A stretch of 64,000 bases of DNA from Schistosoma mansoni (Eukaryota; Platyhelminthes; Trematoda; Strigeidida; Schistosomatidae), in assembly GCF_000237925.1 (NCBI RefSeq), contig NC_031495.1, positions 32,774,706 through 32,838,705 of the forward strand, written 5' to 3'. Position numbers and translations under genes: made by a program. Below are positions 25,110 through 37,800 of this stretch, one piece after another; positions within the stretch are counted from its first letter, which is position 1; each line of letters opens with the position of its first letter. The notes under the pieces were generated by a model that was not told the origin of the DNA, did not search any database, and was given only the letters and a program-made list of their open reading frames with translations.

Positions 25110-25521
25110 ATGGCGGGTAACCAAGATGATTTAAGCGGTTGTTCGTTTGAAGTTCACGGTAAAGTTCAAGGTATGGAAGTTTCCTAACAATTTATTCATC
25201 ATCAGGTGTATTTTTTAGAAAGGTCTGTACCTAGCTAATATAATCATCTGTACTTAGTATGCGGCTGAATTCGCCAAGGTTAATGGCCTTGTCGGTTGGA
25301 TTATGAATACTGAAAGTGGTACTGTGGTAGGTGAATTCGAAGGCCCAAGTGTAGGTGTCGATGCATTGTAAGTTTTTTTTATTTTAAATTCAAGCATATA
25401 TAATAGCAAACATTGGCTTTGCAACATTGGAAGTCCCAAATCGCAAATCGACAGGTGCCAGTTCAAGAACGAAAGAAGGATATCTCAATTACATTTCCAA
25501 AGTTTTAATATACGTCGCTAG
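25110..25521 (+). CDS. ACYP: Acylphosphatase, complete four-exon micro-intron gene
   Basis: This small cytosolic enzyme hydrolyses acyl phosphates such as 1,3-bisphosphoglycerate. Exons are 25110-25170, 25206-25222 (17 nt), 25258-25367 and 25407-25521. Introns are 35, 35 and 39 bp, all GT/AG, with matching phases. The product is 100 residues, the usual acylphosphatase size. Both family signatures are present: VHGKVQGVFFR (catalytic Arg25, its loop encoded across the first intron and the microexon) and GWIMNTESGTV with catalytic Asn43. The C-terminal blocks GSPKSQID and F-N-I-R-R then TAG are as expected. The start ATG is the only one that opens the frame. No exon alone is long enough to show as an ORF of usual size. 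A gypsy fossil ends just upstream; nothing else is close downstream. The assignment is very secure from both signatures and the full length. Confidence 0.93.
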
Positions 25522-26365
25522 CCAGAACATAATCTTTGGTTCTTATTAATCCAATAACCAGCAACATATAAAAATCAGCTAGTGGCCAACAACTAGACGT
25601 GCGTACAAATTTTGATGGATTTAATCCCGCTTTATTGGTTACTTGGTTGGGTTATATACATAGCAAAGGCTCTTATAAATACCATTTTTTTGTACTCTGC
25701 GGGATCAGTAAAAATCAATCTTTTGAATACAAAGGAAGGTGGTATACGACTATGGATGACTGAGAAACATTAGGCAACAACGTAGCACAGTAATAGTGTC
25801 CTCATAATCGTAGTTCATACTGATAAAGGGACAAGAAAAAGGACTCATATCAATGGGAACGATTATCAGAAAACCTGTCAATTAAGGCGAGGACTGAAAG
25901 GGGGGGGGATGAAGCATTTTGGGGTTTAGAGTTTAATTGCTTTACCGTCCACAAGCAACCAATAAGGGGGAAATAAATGGTAGCTCAAGGGAAATAAGAG
26001 AGACGACAGTAAATACTGTGGTTCCTCAAATTTGTCATTCTTACTATCCCAGTCATGTCATCTCACAGCTATTTCGAACAACAAAGCCGAGAATCCAGTC
26101 CACCTGCTTAATAATGGGGTTCTACAGTTGTGAGGTTCAGACAATGTCTTTCATTGAGTATCGTTTGGATATGATGTTCCCAACCTAATCGCTCTATGCA
26201 ACTGACCCATACCTGTCAGCGGGTACGAATCATTTGACTGAACAGACTATTTTCGATTCATATTTGTTATATCAGAAGAATAAGTAGATGATAACCGCCA
26301 GGAATTATGTGTAGACTATTATTACATATGTCCCTATTGGGTAACTACAAAGTAACTAGATTATA
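25522..26365. other. Intergenic, nothing recognised
   Basis: This is AT-rich sequence downstream of the acylphosphatase gene. No clear AATAAA was seen close to its stop. A G-rich run occurs near 25900. No supported gene. Confidence 0.4.
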
Positions 26366-26660
26366 TGTGTATTCGTTTTCCTTTTATCGTAAGCTTTCAT
26401 TTGACTTATTGGCTACTGTTGTACGATCTACCACTTAATTTATCCCCGGTCTATTAGTTACAGTTTCATATACTCACATCTACTTTTGGCTTGATCTTGT
26501 ATAATTGTTATTTTTCATTTTATGGTGTGGTGCAGTCTGATATGCTTGTATATAAACTACGCTTGTCTGGAATATACGATTCATATACCAGAGGTTAGTA
26601 TTTGTGTTCTGGACTGAACGGGGTAGATTGGGCGAGAAGCCACTATAAAGAGAACCAATA
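26366..26660 (+). repeat. LTR-like dispersed repeat with TATA box, copy 2
   Basis: This is homologous to 7898-8175 and better preserved, with a TATATAAAC box near 26549 followed by ATACGATTCATA...CAGAGG. The unit may extend to about 26770, but only the shared part is certain. I recall similar sequence as a common schistosome LTR-type repeat; this was not verified. Confidence 0.5.
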
Positions 26661-28057
26661 AGTACTCAGAGTTGGCTCAAGGCTGCATAAGGACAAGGTC
26701 ATACATGTCGGTGTTCTGATTGGCGGATTTGTCAAGCGATAATTGACAGGGGCATAAGTCATAACAATGTTAATCGTGTTTGACATGATATCTACATCTC
26801 CGTTCATAATTAAAGAAGCTATTGGGTGTTGTTACTGATATTTTATTAAACATAGAGCAATGATTGGTCGTTTTGCGAATATTCATAACATATCTGGGAA
26901 ACCTTATAATTTATATTTACATTTGACTAACCATTAAACGTTACGATGAAAGGTTAGAATCACCAGGCAAACTATTGCCTCATCGTTTGTAAGTACAAAA
27001 ATCTCAACATTTTGGTTTATCATCGTAATATGTATGTTTATCAATAGGGAATTCTAATCAGCAAAGTGAAAAGACATTATCTAGACCTCACTACTTTAGA
27101 ACCCCATTATTAAGCAGGTTAACTGGGTTCTCGGCTTTGCTGTTCAAAATAGATATATGAAACAAAACGATTAAGATAATAAAAATGAGAAATTGTTACA
27201 GAGTTTAGGGAACTACGGTATTTGTTGGACGTTTAAAGCACTTCTTGATTGATCGTAAAGGCAAACGTATAGACAGTGAGTTGGTCAAATTTCAAACTCT
27301 TATTACTCCTTGCGTTGCTCGCCCTCTTAATATTGGTTTTTCTGTTGGTCGTTATTGTTGTGACCCCTTCTGATAGTTGTTCTTACTAATGTGCACTCTT
27401 TTGATCGAGCCCTCGTGAATGGATATTGACTGTTGTACTAAATAACATGTTTCCTAGTCTCAAAGTAATCTATGTATCCCAGAATGATCTATAATATGGC
27501 TCATGAAACTCATTACCCTGTGATGATGCTTTCTTATGATCTTATCACTGCTTACAACTAAATTGGTCTATTCTTGTACCTGAGTCCTGGAAATAGCATG
27601 TAGTACGTACAAACGAGCTACCGCTTACCAATTCAATTAAATACAATAACTAGTCAGAACGTTTACGAATACAACTAGATTAATTTCTAGCCATCAGGCT
27701 GTATATCAGTACGCAACTCACGAAAAGAAAGGATTGTTTCAAAAAGCTCACATGTAAATGAATTAGGCGCTGATTGTGCCATTCAGAATGATAATGAAGG
27801 CTTCGCAACTAAATTGTCTAGCTCAAGGGACACAACTCCAAAAGTATTAAACTTAGCTGTAAACCACCGTTCTAACATATGTAACTAATATGAAATAATT
27901 AATGGTTTGTGTAGAAGTTATAGTTCGTTGCAGTGGTTTGATTTCATCACCAGTTCGGATTTAAACTATTCATTAGAAATTGTTAATGGTAAAGGTCTTT
28001 AGAACAAAACTATATTTTAAACTGACAGATAATTCCCATTTAAACATTAACAATTAA

Positions 28058-29430
28058 AAACACGAAGTTCAGCGAAGGGATCTCTTTTCAACGAATTTAT
28101 TATCAAGCTGTACAATCGTATATGAAAGTTTTCTGTTAAGGTACTAATTCCGTGAGGAAATGTGAACACTAATAACCAAGATGGCGTAATAGAAATATTA
28201 TAATACCAGATTACGTAATACGAACAATAACAATAGATTTAGTGAATTTAATAAGATGATGAAAATGCCTTAAGTTACAATAATTAAAGGTCGTAGAGGT
28301 GTAAAGATAAATAAGGTGATGGGTTTTTATGAATAAAATAATGAGACATAAGTAATGGGGAACGCAGTAATAATAATATTAAGGCCACGATGACGATAGG
28401 ACGTACTTCTTTTGTATGCGTAGTTCTGGTTTGAGCTCATGGATGGTAAGAGCTTCGGCTATTTTTAGGAGTTGGATACAAAGAAATCTAGGTAGATTTG
28501 GACGAATCATATAAACAACCTTAAAATCAAACTATGGATCCATAGAATGGTTATAGTCGATTAGGTGTTCAAGTATAGAACTAACTGCTTTTTTCCACCG
28601 TTGTAGAACCAAACTGGGACATGTTCACGTATCCGAGTTGAAAGTGAGCGTTGGCTACGGCCAATGTGCCTTGCTCTACAAGAGAAGGTGGACCAGTGTA
28701 TGCACATGGAGGCAACCAGACGCCGAAGCTTATCTTTTATGGACACAGAAAATAAGTTCCTACTAGTGAAGGTCATTCGCAGTTTTGCCGCATTAAATGT
28801 TCTTTTAATCGCTGTCGTTAAATGATTTTTGTCAGATGTCCGATCACCTTTAAATTCCAGACTTATATAGGAGTTTTGCTTTAGGACGGAACAACTAGAT
28901 TTCTCGTCATACCTACTTTTATTCATTTTCTTCTCTATGAAACGGTCTGGGTAGCCATTTCCGTCAAGGCTTTTCTGAGGAATGCGAGTTCTTCGTCAAT
29001 GCATTACGTACTGGATATTCGATGTGTTCGATGACATAAAGACTAGATGAGATATCTCTTTCTACTTAAAGGAACCCAGCTATAGAAGTTGGTCAGCTGG
29101 CCACTCCATGTTTGTTTTTTAAAAGTTGATCTTTTTAAGGGACCATTACTCATTCTCATCAGACATACATCGAGAAAACAGATTGATTGGTCTCGCTCGC
29201 TTTCTAAGGTGAAGTTTATGGAAGGGTGGCATGAGTTGAAGGTAAGATATCCTCTAATTCACTAAAGGTGAAATCGATTAATCATTGAACTGAGTTGATC
29301 GTTTTCTAGTTTCGCCATGAAAAAGTCTTCACGGAATTAGTACTTTAACAAAACATTTCCGTATATATACGATTGTACAGCTTGATAATAAATTCGTTGG
29401 AAAGAGATCCCTTCGCTGAACTTCGTGTTT
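28058..29430 (-). mobile_element. Penelope-like element remnant with inverted terminal repeats
   Basis: The 1373-bp unit is bounded by 66-bp inverted repeats (28058-28123 and 29365-29430) differing at one base. On the minus strand, the interior encodes the end of a Penelope-type RT (FLDVCLMRMSNG, then TWSGQLTNFYSW). A GIY-YIG-type endonuclease fragment follows, with a zinc-linked CRARHIGRSQRSLSTRIREH block at about 28620-28690. Penelope elements commonly carry terminal repeats in direct or inverted arrangement. The RT core is missing and stops are present, so it is a 5'-deleted dead copy. Confidence 0.75.
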
Positions 29431-31812
29431 CTAATATTTTCAACTGACAAAAATGTTATCCCCGCTCCGTTAGTTGTATTCGCGGACAGTCATCGTATTA
29501 TAAAGTTGTTGGTAACCGCAGAGGGGTTGGTTCGGCAAAAATTGTGTTGAAAGTGTCACGTCACACGACCAGTCGGCGCTTGAATGGGGGTTTGGGAACA
29601 GCGGATCATCGATATATTAAATACTTATCCTTCGGTAGGTTTTAGAACATGGGCAATATATCAAAACCCTACTGAGTTATTCCTTGAACAGACTGTGGAA
29701 CTCGTCTTCGTCAAGCAGCAGTGTTTATCACTGGATAGATAATGCCCGTCGACTCGACAAATTACGACAAATTATCATTAGATTTGGTAACCTCGACGTG
29801 TTCATCAAAGCTCTCTGCATCTCTATTTTGTGTATAGTTTCGTCATACGTACTCGCCTAGGAATGAAACTTCATGTCTAACTATTTGGAGATCGATTTCC
29901 TGTAAGGATACAAACATCGGGCACACGAACAATTCAGATCTTCATCAGCAGAAAATATCAGGACTAAAGTTTTACTTCCCTTCTGAGAAATAATTCAATA
30001 ATGGCCTATTTCCGTTTGAAGAGTTTAACAAAATAAAGCGTCTCAAACGCCTTGAATAACAATGTAGAAACATCGAGATGGTGAAGATTCGTAACTCAGG
30101 TGGGTGATTTAGATGCAGTTTTGTTCTCTGAGCTAGGTGGTTTGGTCGTGGAGCTTTCCATGTCCTTCTGAATAACATCAGCACAAACTTCAGGTAGACT
30201 TCTTCCTGAAGTAGAAATATCCTCAGGTTTCCATAGCTTTCATTTGAAACGCGTCAGAACTGACCAGCCTACAGGGAGTTAAGTAACTAGATAGGTAACA
30301 CAGCTTAAAATTGGTCTCAGTGGCACAAATGCATTTATTTTGTTTCCCCATAAATCTGGAGTTTCAATTTTATTCTATACTTCTGATTAATGAGCTTCAC
30401 TGCTCCCAAACTATATTCTTTGTGTTTAGTTGCATAATATCGTTCACATTACTACTCTTTCGATTCCGTTGTGAAGTCGGTCTTTTTTTTATCACAGTTC
30501 AATAGGAAAGTGATCTCAAATATATTGTTGATTATATATCCTGAGAAAAAGCGGTTTCTAACAGTGATTCACCAATAATAAGAATTGGTTTAGTTTTTAA
30601 GCGTGTCACCATTCGAGAAAGTAAGTATTTGTGCTCTCTATGATATTTTTAATATTTCTTAAAGGACCAATTTCATAATAGCATCATCTTGATAAGTAAA
30701 TACAGAAAATAATGTGGATTAATTAATTTAAGCTATCACACTGGCATGGAGCAAGACGTTCGTACTTAGATTGCTGGGTGTGTTTTGGTTATTGTTACAG
30801 TTAAGAATTAGTCTTTTATAGAATCGACTAGAAGAATGCAGCTACAAAAAAACATGATATCCATTCCAGTACAATAAAAGCCCAAACCTAGTCTTACCAA
30901 CAGCATTTTGTACTGTATGTAGGTCAAGGTGAGTAATAATTTAGCTGAGTAACGAAAATAAATGTTCATATACTAATCTATGAAATGAATCTATTATATA
31001 ACTGTTGGTAATATCATGTGGATATTATGCTTCGATATGTAAACCGATGTTCGAAACTATGCAACACACGGGTTGAGAACCAAGTGCCTAGAAAAGAAAA
31101 AAAATGCACAGATCACAAGTTATTTGGGCTTCACATTCAAGTAGTTATCAGAAGCGACTGAAGAAGTATCGATTAGTATTCTAGGTTACTTGATACGGTA
31201 TATTAGTTAAATCATAAATGGATTAGTCAGTGGCAGTCTCGTCATCAGAACTGTTCAAAAATGACATTATAAGAAAGTTCGAATCAGTTGCAGAAACAAG
31301 GTTCATTATTAGCTTCCGAAAACATACGTGTTAGTTAGATAAATCCGATCATGGGCGAGCGTAATGCCGACCAGAAATGAACAAATAAAACTAAGACTGT
31401 ACAAATTTCATAAAATAATGATTGACCAGAGAAATAGTTAACAAGAGAAATATTTTCTATTAAAAAAAAAGAAATGAAAAGATAAAGAAATAAATTAAAT
31501 TTCAACAAAAAAATATGATGGTAAAACCAAGTATTAAACAATTTTCACCGTTCATTACAGAGGACACACTTTTGCCATCCTTTAGACATACACAAATAGA
31601 GTATGTATTGTTTTCCGAATTCATAATAAACATAACACTATAAATCGTCAATTATAAAAACGAATAGGATTTCCCAACTCGATGAAATAATATTTTCAAT
31701 ACCTTTGCTGTGATCAATTGAAGATAGAATAAATGAGTTATTCAAACAGTTTTCAGGTGTGCAAACAATTCGTATTTTTCCCCAAAATGATGATAAAACT
31801 AATAATTATGAA
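29431..31812. other. Intergenic, unassigned
   Basis: This stretch separates the Penelope remnant from the 3' end of the kinase gene. Around 29460-30300 base composition is more mixed and may be further old retroelement sequence, but I could not assign it. 30300-31812 is AT-rich with no supported gene. Confidence 0.35.
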
Positions 31813-34800
31813 TCAGGATGAATCTTCGTGTCCAACCAAAATAAGGAGGTTTGAATTCGACATTGGATCATCACTTGGCCTGCTCTCAACAACGATATTC
31901 CTAGTCGGATAGAAACAAAATCAGTATGAAAATAAGTAAAGTAAAAATAAATGAAATACGAAACAGTGGGATGGTTACCGGCTTCAGTTCATAAGAGTCG
32001 CATTGTATATGGTTGGCTCAACTACCAAAAAGTAAAGACGAATAATGAAATAACTGATGAAAATCTATACAGCTGTTTTCAAACTCTATTTCCTAAATAG
32101 TATCAAAACTACTGTTCCCATTCCAAATCTGGACTACCTCCTAGTATTATGAAATCTTAAATGCTTGTCAGTAAATGAATTTCTATATATTAGAATAGTA
32201 ATATTATCAATTTCAAAACATTTGAAATGTTTACCAATCATTGGCTTACCGATCACTTCCTAATAGTCGATATACATGTTTATCGTCATCAATATCTTGT
32301 GTAACCTAAAAATACAATATTAAAAACATGATTACAATATTTTATACGCCAAAGTAAAAGAACTTACTAGAATCAGTTATTAATTAGGATTACTGATCTT
32401 TTTGGGATGTTATTCTGTTTAAGAGGTTGAGGCTATTGAAAACTTATCATCCATCCAACAAGAATATTACTCGATGATCAAGAGTTTCTTCTGAAACCAT
32501 CTAGCTGAACTGTAATACATATTTTCTTCATACTAATTATCAGGTGTCGATATGCTTAAGTAACTATAAAATACAGACATTTATCAATAACTACTGGTAA
32601 TTTAAGTAGCATTGGGCTCAATATCTACAGAAACATGGATAATTTTGTGGAAAATATTTCGTACTTTATGATGAGGTGATGCACATATTATGGATAATGG
32701 GAACACAGACAAATGAATGACAATTTTCAATTGCTAAAGGAGTACCTTACTTTTTTAACAAAAGAATGCATCAGTTTTTATTAAGGAGAAAGATCTTTGT
32801 ACATATTGCGCGTGTGGTATTAATGATGTTCCTAAACAGCATTTATTGGAGCAAGTATGTAATACAAGTTTACTAAAATCATAATGCAACAGATTTTCCT
32901 CATATTTTTATGGAGACTTCAGTTTGTATTAAAAATTATAAAATGGTTTTAGCTAGATACCCATTTAAACCAGGTAGTTGTTTTGTTCAATCTCCGCAGT
33001 TAATCAAATAAATAAGACATAGTATTGTGGTTTAATTGATTAAGCAAACGATATACAACAGTTCGAACCCAATCAGATAGTAGTAGCGATACCCCCTCAC
33101 ACACTGTAAGTAAAGGAAAGAAAAGTCTAGCGTATGAACTTGCAGGTGACCGTTGAGTTGCATTATTACATGTGTTGCCAAAAACGAAGAGGCTATCACG
33201 ACTAGAAAATAAACAAACTTCGAGGACAATATTATACTTAAATTTCTTAATATACTTAAGTCGTCCACAAACATTTAAGTCAATCTCCGTATAATAATCT
33301 ATAACCAATTACTGCCACTGAGACTATCTTTAAATTATCACATCGCGAGTAAAATGTTTTTGCTTATAAATTTGCAAAAAGTAATTATTATTAGATCTAA
33401 AGAGTAGAAATACTTACCCTACCGAAGAAATCGATACCCCTCAAACCATGTGTATGAAAAGCGAGTACACTGTCATGCAATCGAACTATTAAACAAAATG
33501 AAATAAATATGCGTTTAAAATAAAACTTGAGGAATCACATAAAATGAGTCTTTTATCCATACATAATTTCTTCAAAAAGGTAGGAACTAGGATACTTTTA
33601 ACATACCCCTTTTCTTTTAACGACTAAGACTATCTAGTAGACATTTAATTCAAGTTGAAAAAAATACTAATTTCATTTTGTTTAAACCTCTAATTTTGTT
33701 GAGTGAAAAACATTAGTGACTGTATATATTCTCAAGAAAAAAAGACTTAATTTTATTTATGGAACAAGAATTACTCTGTCGATTGACAAAATACTAAACA
33801 GAAATGTTGCTGTTTAAAAGTATATACAATTGAATTAAATGATACTGTGGTGTGAGCTACTTATGTCCACATAAGTAGTATATAACGATGGTCAAGCATT
33901 GAATGTATGTCAGTAGAGCATCGATAAGGAGAGAACAGGAACGGGACGGAATTGGTATGAAAATGCATGAACAATAATAGTCAGAGACGATGGACTAATA
34001 TTTGCAGAAGGAAAGGTCAAGATTGAGACAATTGATTGATAGTTTGCAAATTAACTGTTTACTGTATGTTTGTCAGATTTTAGTGAGATATTCTGTAATT
34101 CTGTGCCATAATACATTCGATTGTCCCCACTAGTGTTCTTGTTCACTACAATATGTTGAGGAATCATCTACAGTACGACTTATTGTTTTCGTTACAAGAT
34201 TCTATACAAAAAACAGTAACAGAAAACCTCAATTCATTAGCATATTAATTATAAGCTGGTTTTATAGGGATTTTATGAGGTAATTTTGATAAACAATATC
34301 AACTGGAGTATCATCTACCGCTACTAGGAAATACTGGATAACTGTATCATTCTAATTTAGGACTAGCTGATTAATGGTACACACTGTGAACCTGACGTAA
34401 AAGATTTAAGTGGGCATTTCCAGGTATAGTGTTGAGTACACAATACGTCTAGACAAATAATTAGGAATTTAATAGTTCATATTAACAACTTCAATCAATC
34501 TGTGGTAGAGCATAATACTCCTCTGATGTCCTTGATAAGTTAAGGCCTCATTCTTAACAAGACTGGTTAATTACGACTTTTAAGTAGACTTTAGAAAAAT
34601 CCATGTGAAAGCCTATTACAATTAAGCATGCAGTCAGTCAGTTACAACGTAGAACTTCATACCTACGTACATCAGTTCGAGTTGCCATACCACATTAGCA
34701 CAGAGATTCAGTTGTCGATTCAAATCCCATAGTGGTAGAAGTAATAAGAGTATAAGCATTATGTGAAAGATTAGGGTTTGAAGATGTTATTGAAGGAATA

Positions 34801-37800
34801 TAATCCAATGAAATAAATTTGGAAAGAGAAAAGGATAGAGACATGAAGAATTCAGAAGATTAGGATTTGGCAGAATACAAAGAGTGGATGCACCTTCGCC
34901 ATTGCAAACGATTAAGCATGCGATTATGAATTCATTCAGTGTTTTTAACAGTTATCTATTTATTTGAAGTTAGTTATCGCCACGAACTGATATCAAGTGA
35001 AGAAATGTTGTATACTACTAGGAGCACTGAACAATTGATTACAATCATTTTCCAGTTAATATCAATTCATGACATAATAAAAAACTGTCTTCGATTTGTA
35101 CTAGTCTCTTCATAACCCATCCAACTTAATTGAGAATAATTCGGTGAAGTCATAAACCAATTTGTAAACTGTTACGATCACATTACAAAATAAGATATGA
35201 TGATAAATTTAAAATCATCAATGGATTAAGTGAAAAATTTCATTCAGAATATTCAACAGTTCATAATCAAGACTTAAACATTACAATGAAACAAGAATGT
35301 TCAGTTGTCTTTAACAAACTAGAACAAGATAAACAGAGCGTAAAATAACATTGAGTATAATTCGTAAATGTTGTTGATTATTAGATTTTATAAGGGAAAA
35401 TAAGAGTCAAAATATCCAAGTAATAGGCCAAAATATCTTAACTATGGATGGAAATAGATTGAAGAGTTTGATTTTACACTAAAATGCACAAACTCATCAA
35501 AATTATTAAAAAAAAACAATAGATTACGCTTAAAGCACAATATGCAAAAACAAACGCAGAAATTGAATATGAGGTTTGTGAGTTCATTAACTGTAACGCC
35601 GTTAAGCTTTGAGGTACCGATTGTCAATATTCTGTTACTTAATGTCATAAGTATAAGGTTTTAAATATAATAGAATATATTTGAAGTGAAAAGTACACTT
35701 CAAAGAGATAGCTATCTATTTTTGTCGAACGGTTTGAGCTAAATAAATAATTGATTTATTGAACTATATCAATACAAAGTTGTAGGTTATTCAGAACATT
35801 AACAATAAGCAGAGCTCTAGGAAGTATGTTTTAAAAATATGTTAAATATAGACTGCATTGAATTTAAATAAAATAGGCAAGAGCCACTATTCTCTTCATC
35901 TTTTCTGTCTTTCCTAAAGGTTGACATGAAATATAAACGATAACAAATGGAATCAGTTATATAGCTGAAAATAAGAACGTACTTATGACGCGTTTCCAAA
36001 TAGATTGACCTTTTAGTGAGTTCTATGTCTGACAGGTTATTTCAGTCTTTCAAACAAGAGCACGATCCTGATAAGTCTTGCTTATTGAACGCTATACTCG
36101 GATCCTAAGCTAGTCTGGTAACCCGCAATCTAAATATACACAGCGACTTGAACATGAGAGAAAAGGCGCAAAATATGCGAAAAGCATTTTACTCCGAAGG
36201 TTCATTCATGTACAGAAAATATAGGGTTTTCATATTATTTAAGAAGTCCTTGGGTTTTTCCGAAAATTCTGGAATGCTATTAACCATGGTAGCAGTATAA
36301 TAATCAGCCAATCAGAAACTCTATACGTGACTTTTCACTTTCGTGATGCTTCTAGTAAAACGTCTAGTCAACGCTGGTTGGATAAAATGCTTTTTAATTG
36401 TTCCCGAGCCTTTCTTGTCTATTGCGAGAAATGTTCTGGATCATACTTAATAGATTTTATGAACCCAGTGATAGGAGTGGATAGGTTACGTGATACGAAT
36501 GTCACATTATGTAAACCGAAATATGATGTTAGCTGATGTGGGGTTACTTTGGAAAATTGCTGTGGATGACCAAATCAAGACATGATACAAAACCATGAAG
36601 TCTTTAACAATTAGTCTATTTCATGCATGGATACTTAGACTTCTCAGATCGGTTCGTTAGGACGAGGGAAATTTACCAGAAAAACTTCTAAAAAGGTGGA
36701 ATAAAGTAATAGTTTGCTTGATCCAATAATGTCACATTATTCATTCGAAGAAATAATTGTTTTCATTTTCAACGTTATTACAATTATGAAGAAATCGAAA
36801 AACAAACAAATTAAATACACAAAACGATGATATTCAAGCTTACCAATGGAGTCGACTGTTGTATCGAATGGGAATTTGGCTATTCGTCCATCTCTACTAA
36901 CTAGTACACGACCATTCATATTCACCATTGTAGCGTGTGCTAATCAAGAATAAATTAAAATACGGTGAACATTGAAACATCAATAAACAGAGAAAAAAAT
37001 TATTACAGAACAGAAAAGTACACTACAAGAATAACGTAACTACTCAAACAAATTAATCCAATTATGAATAAAAGCGATTCCAAGCAATAATAAAAGGTAA
37101 AATTCGAATACGGTTTTATTCAGCGAATGACATCGGACAAAAATCATTCTGTATCGTGAAATGAGTGATAGTAGGGAAATACGGACTATTTATATTGTAG
37201 CTTAATAGTCTGACAAAAATGTAGTACTACTAATCATATGAGATAAATGTCTTTAGTTTTAACTCATGTGGAATCGTAGACATGTACACATACGAACCAA
37301 TTCATGATGATGAAATATATTTTCAGTGCTTTCTGCCCCCAAATGCCCTGGTACGGCCGAGAGTGGGGAGAGTCTACTCTCCCTCTCGAAATGCTCTCAC
37401 ATGGCCAGCGAATATATAGCCTCTGCCAGGGAAGTCCTACTCACTGCCTTCTCGTGGCGGGGGTGTTGTTTACGAAAGTGAGAGGACGAAAAGCGAATGT
37501 CCGGCGCTATAACCGGATTGGTGGACACGGAGGGTCCACCTAGGGGAGTTGGAAAACCCTGATTCCAAACCAATGGTGCACATGGGCTCCAGTATCCTGA
37601 TGGAACGAATGGCGGAAGAACCTGTCATTGGTCAACGGCTACCATGGGACTGCATCTCCTCACGATGCTCCACTGCCTTGTGGATCAGACCTTTAGGTCA
37701 AAGGCTCGGGGTGTGGTCCCCTAAGAAAACCACCTGCTTCGGTTTGGGCACCCGGGCAGTATCACAGCCCACACACAAATGAATGAAATGATGAACTCTA

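Noticed and set aside
33000-33308. 102-codon minus-strand frame as a gene
   Set aside because: It lies in a kinase-gene intron, overlaps another open frame, is rich in random hydrophobics and has no recognisable motif.
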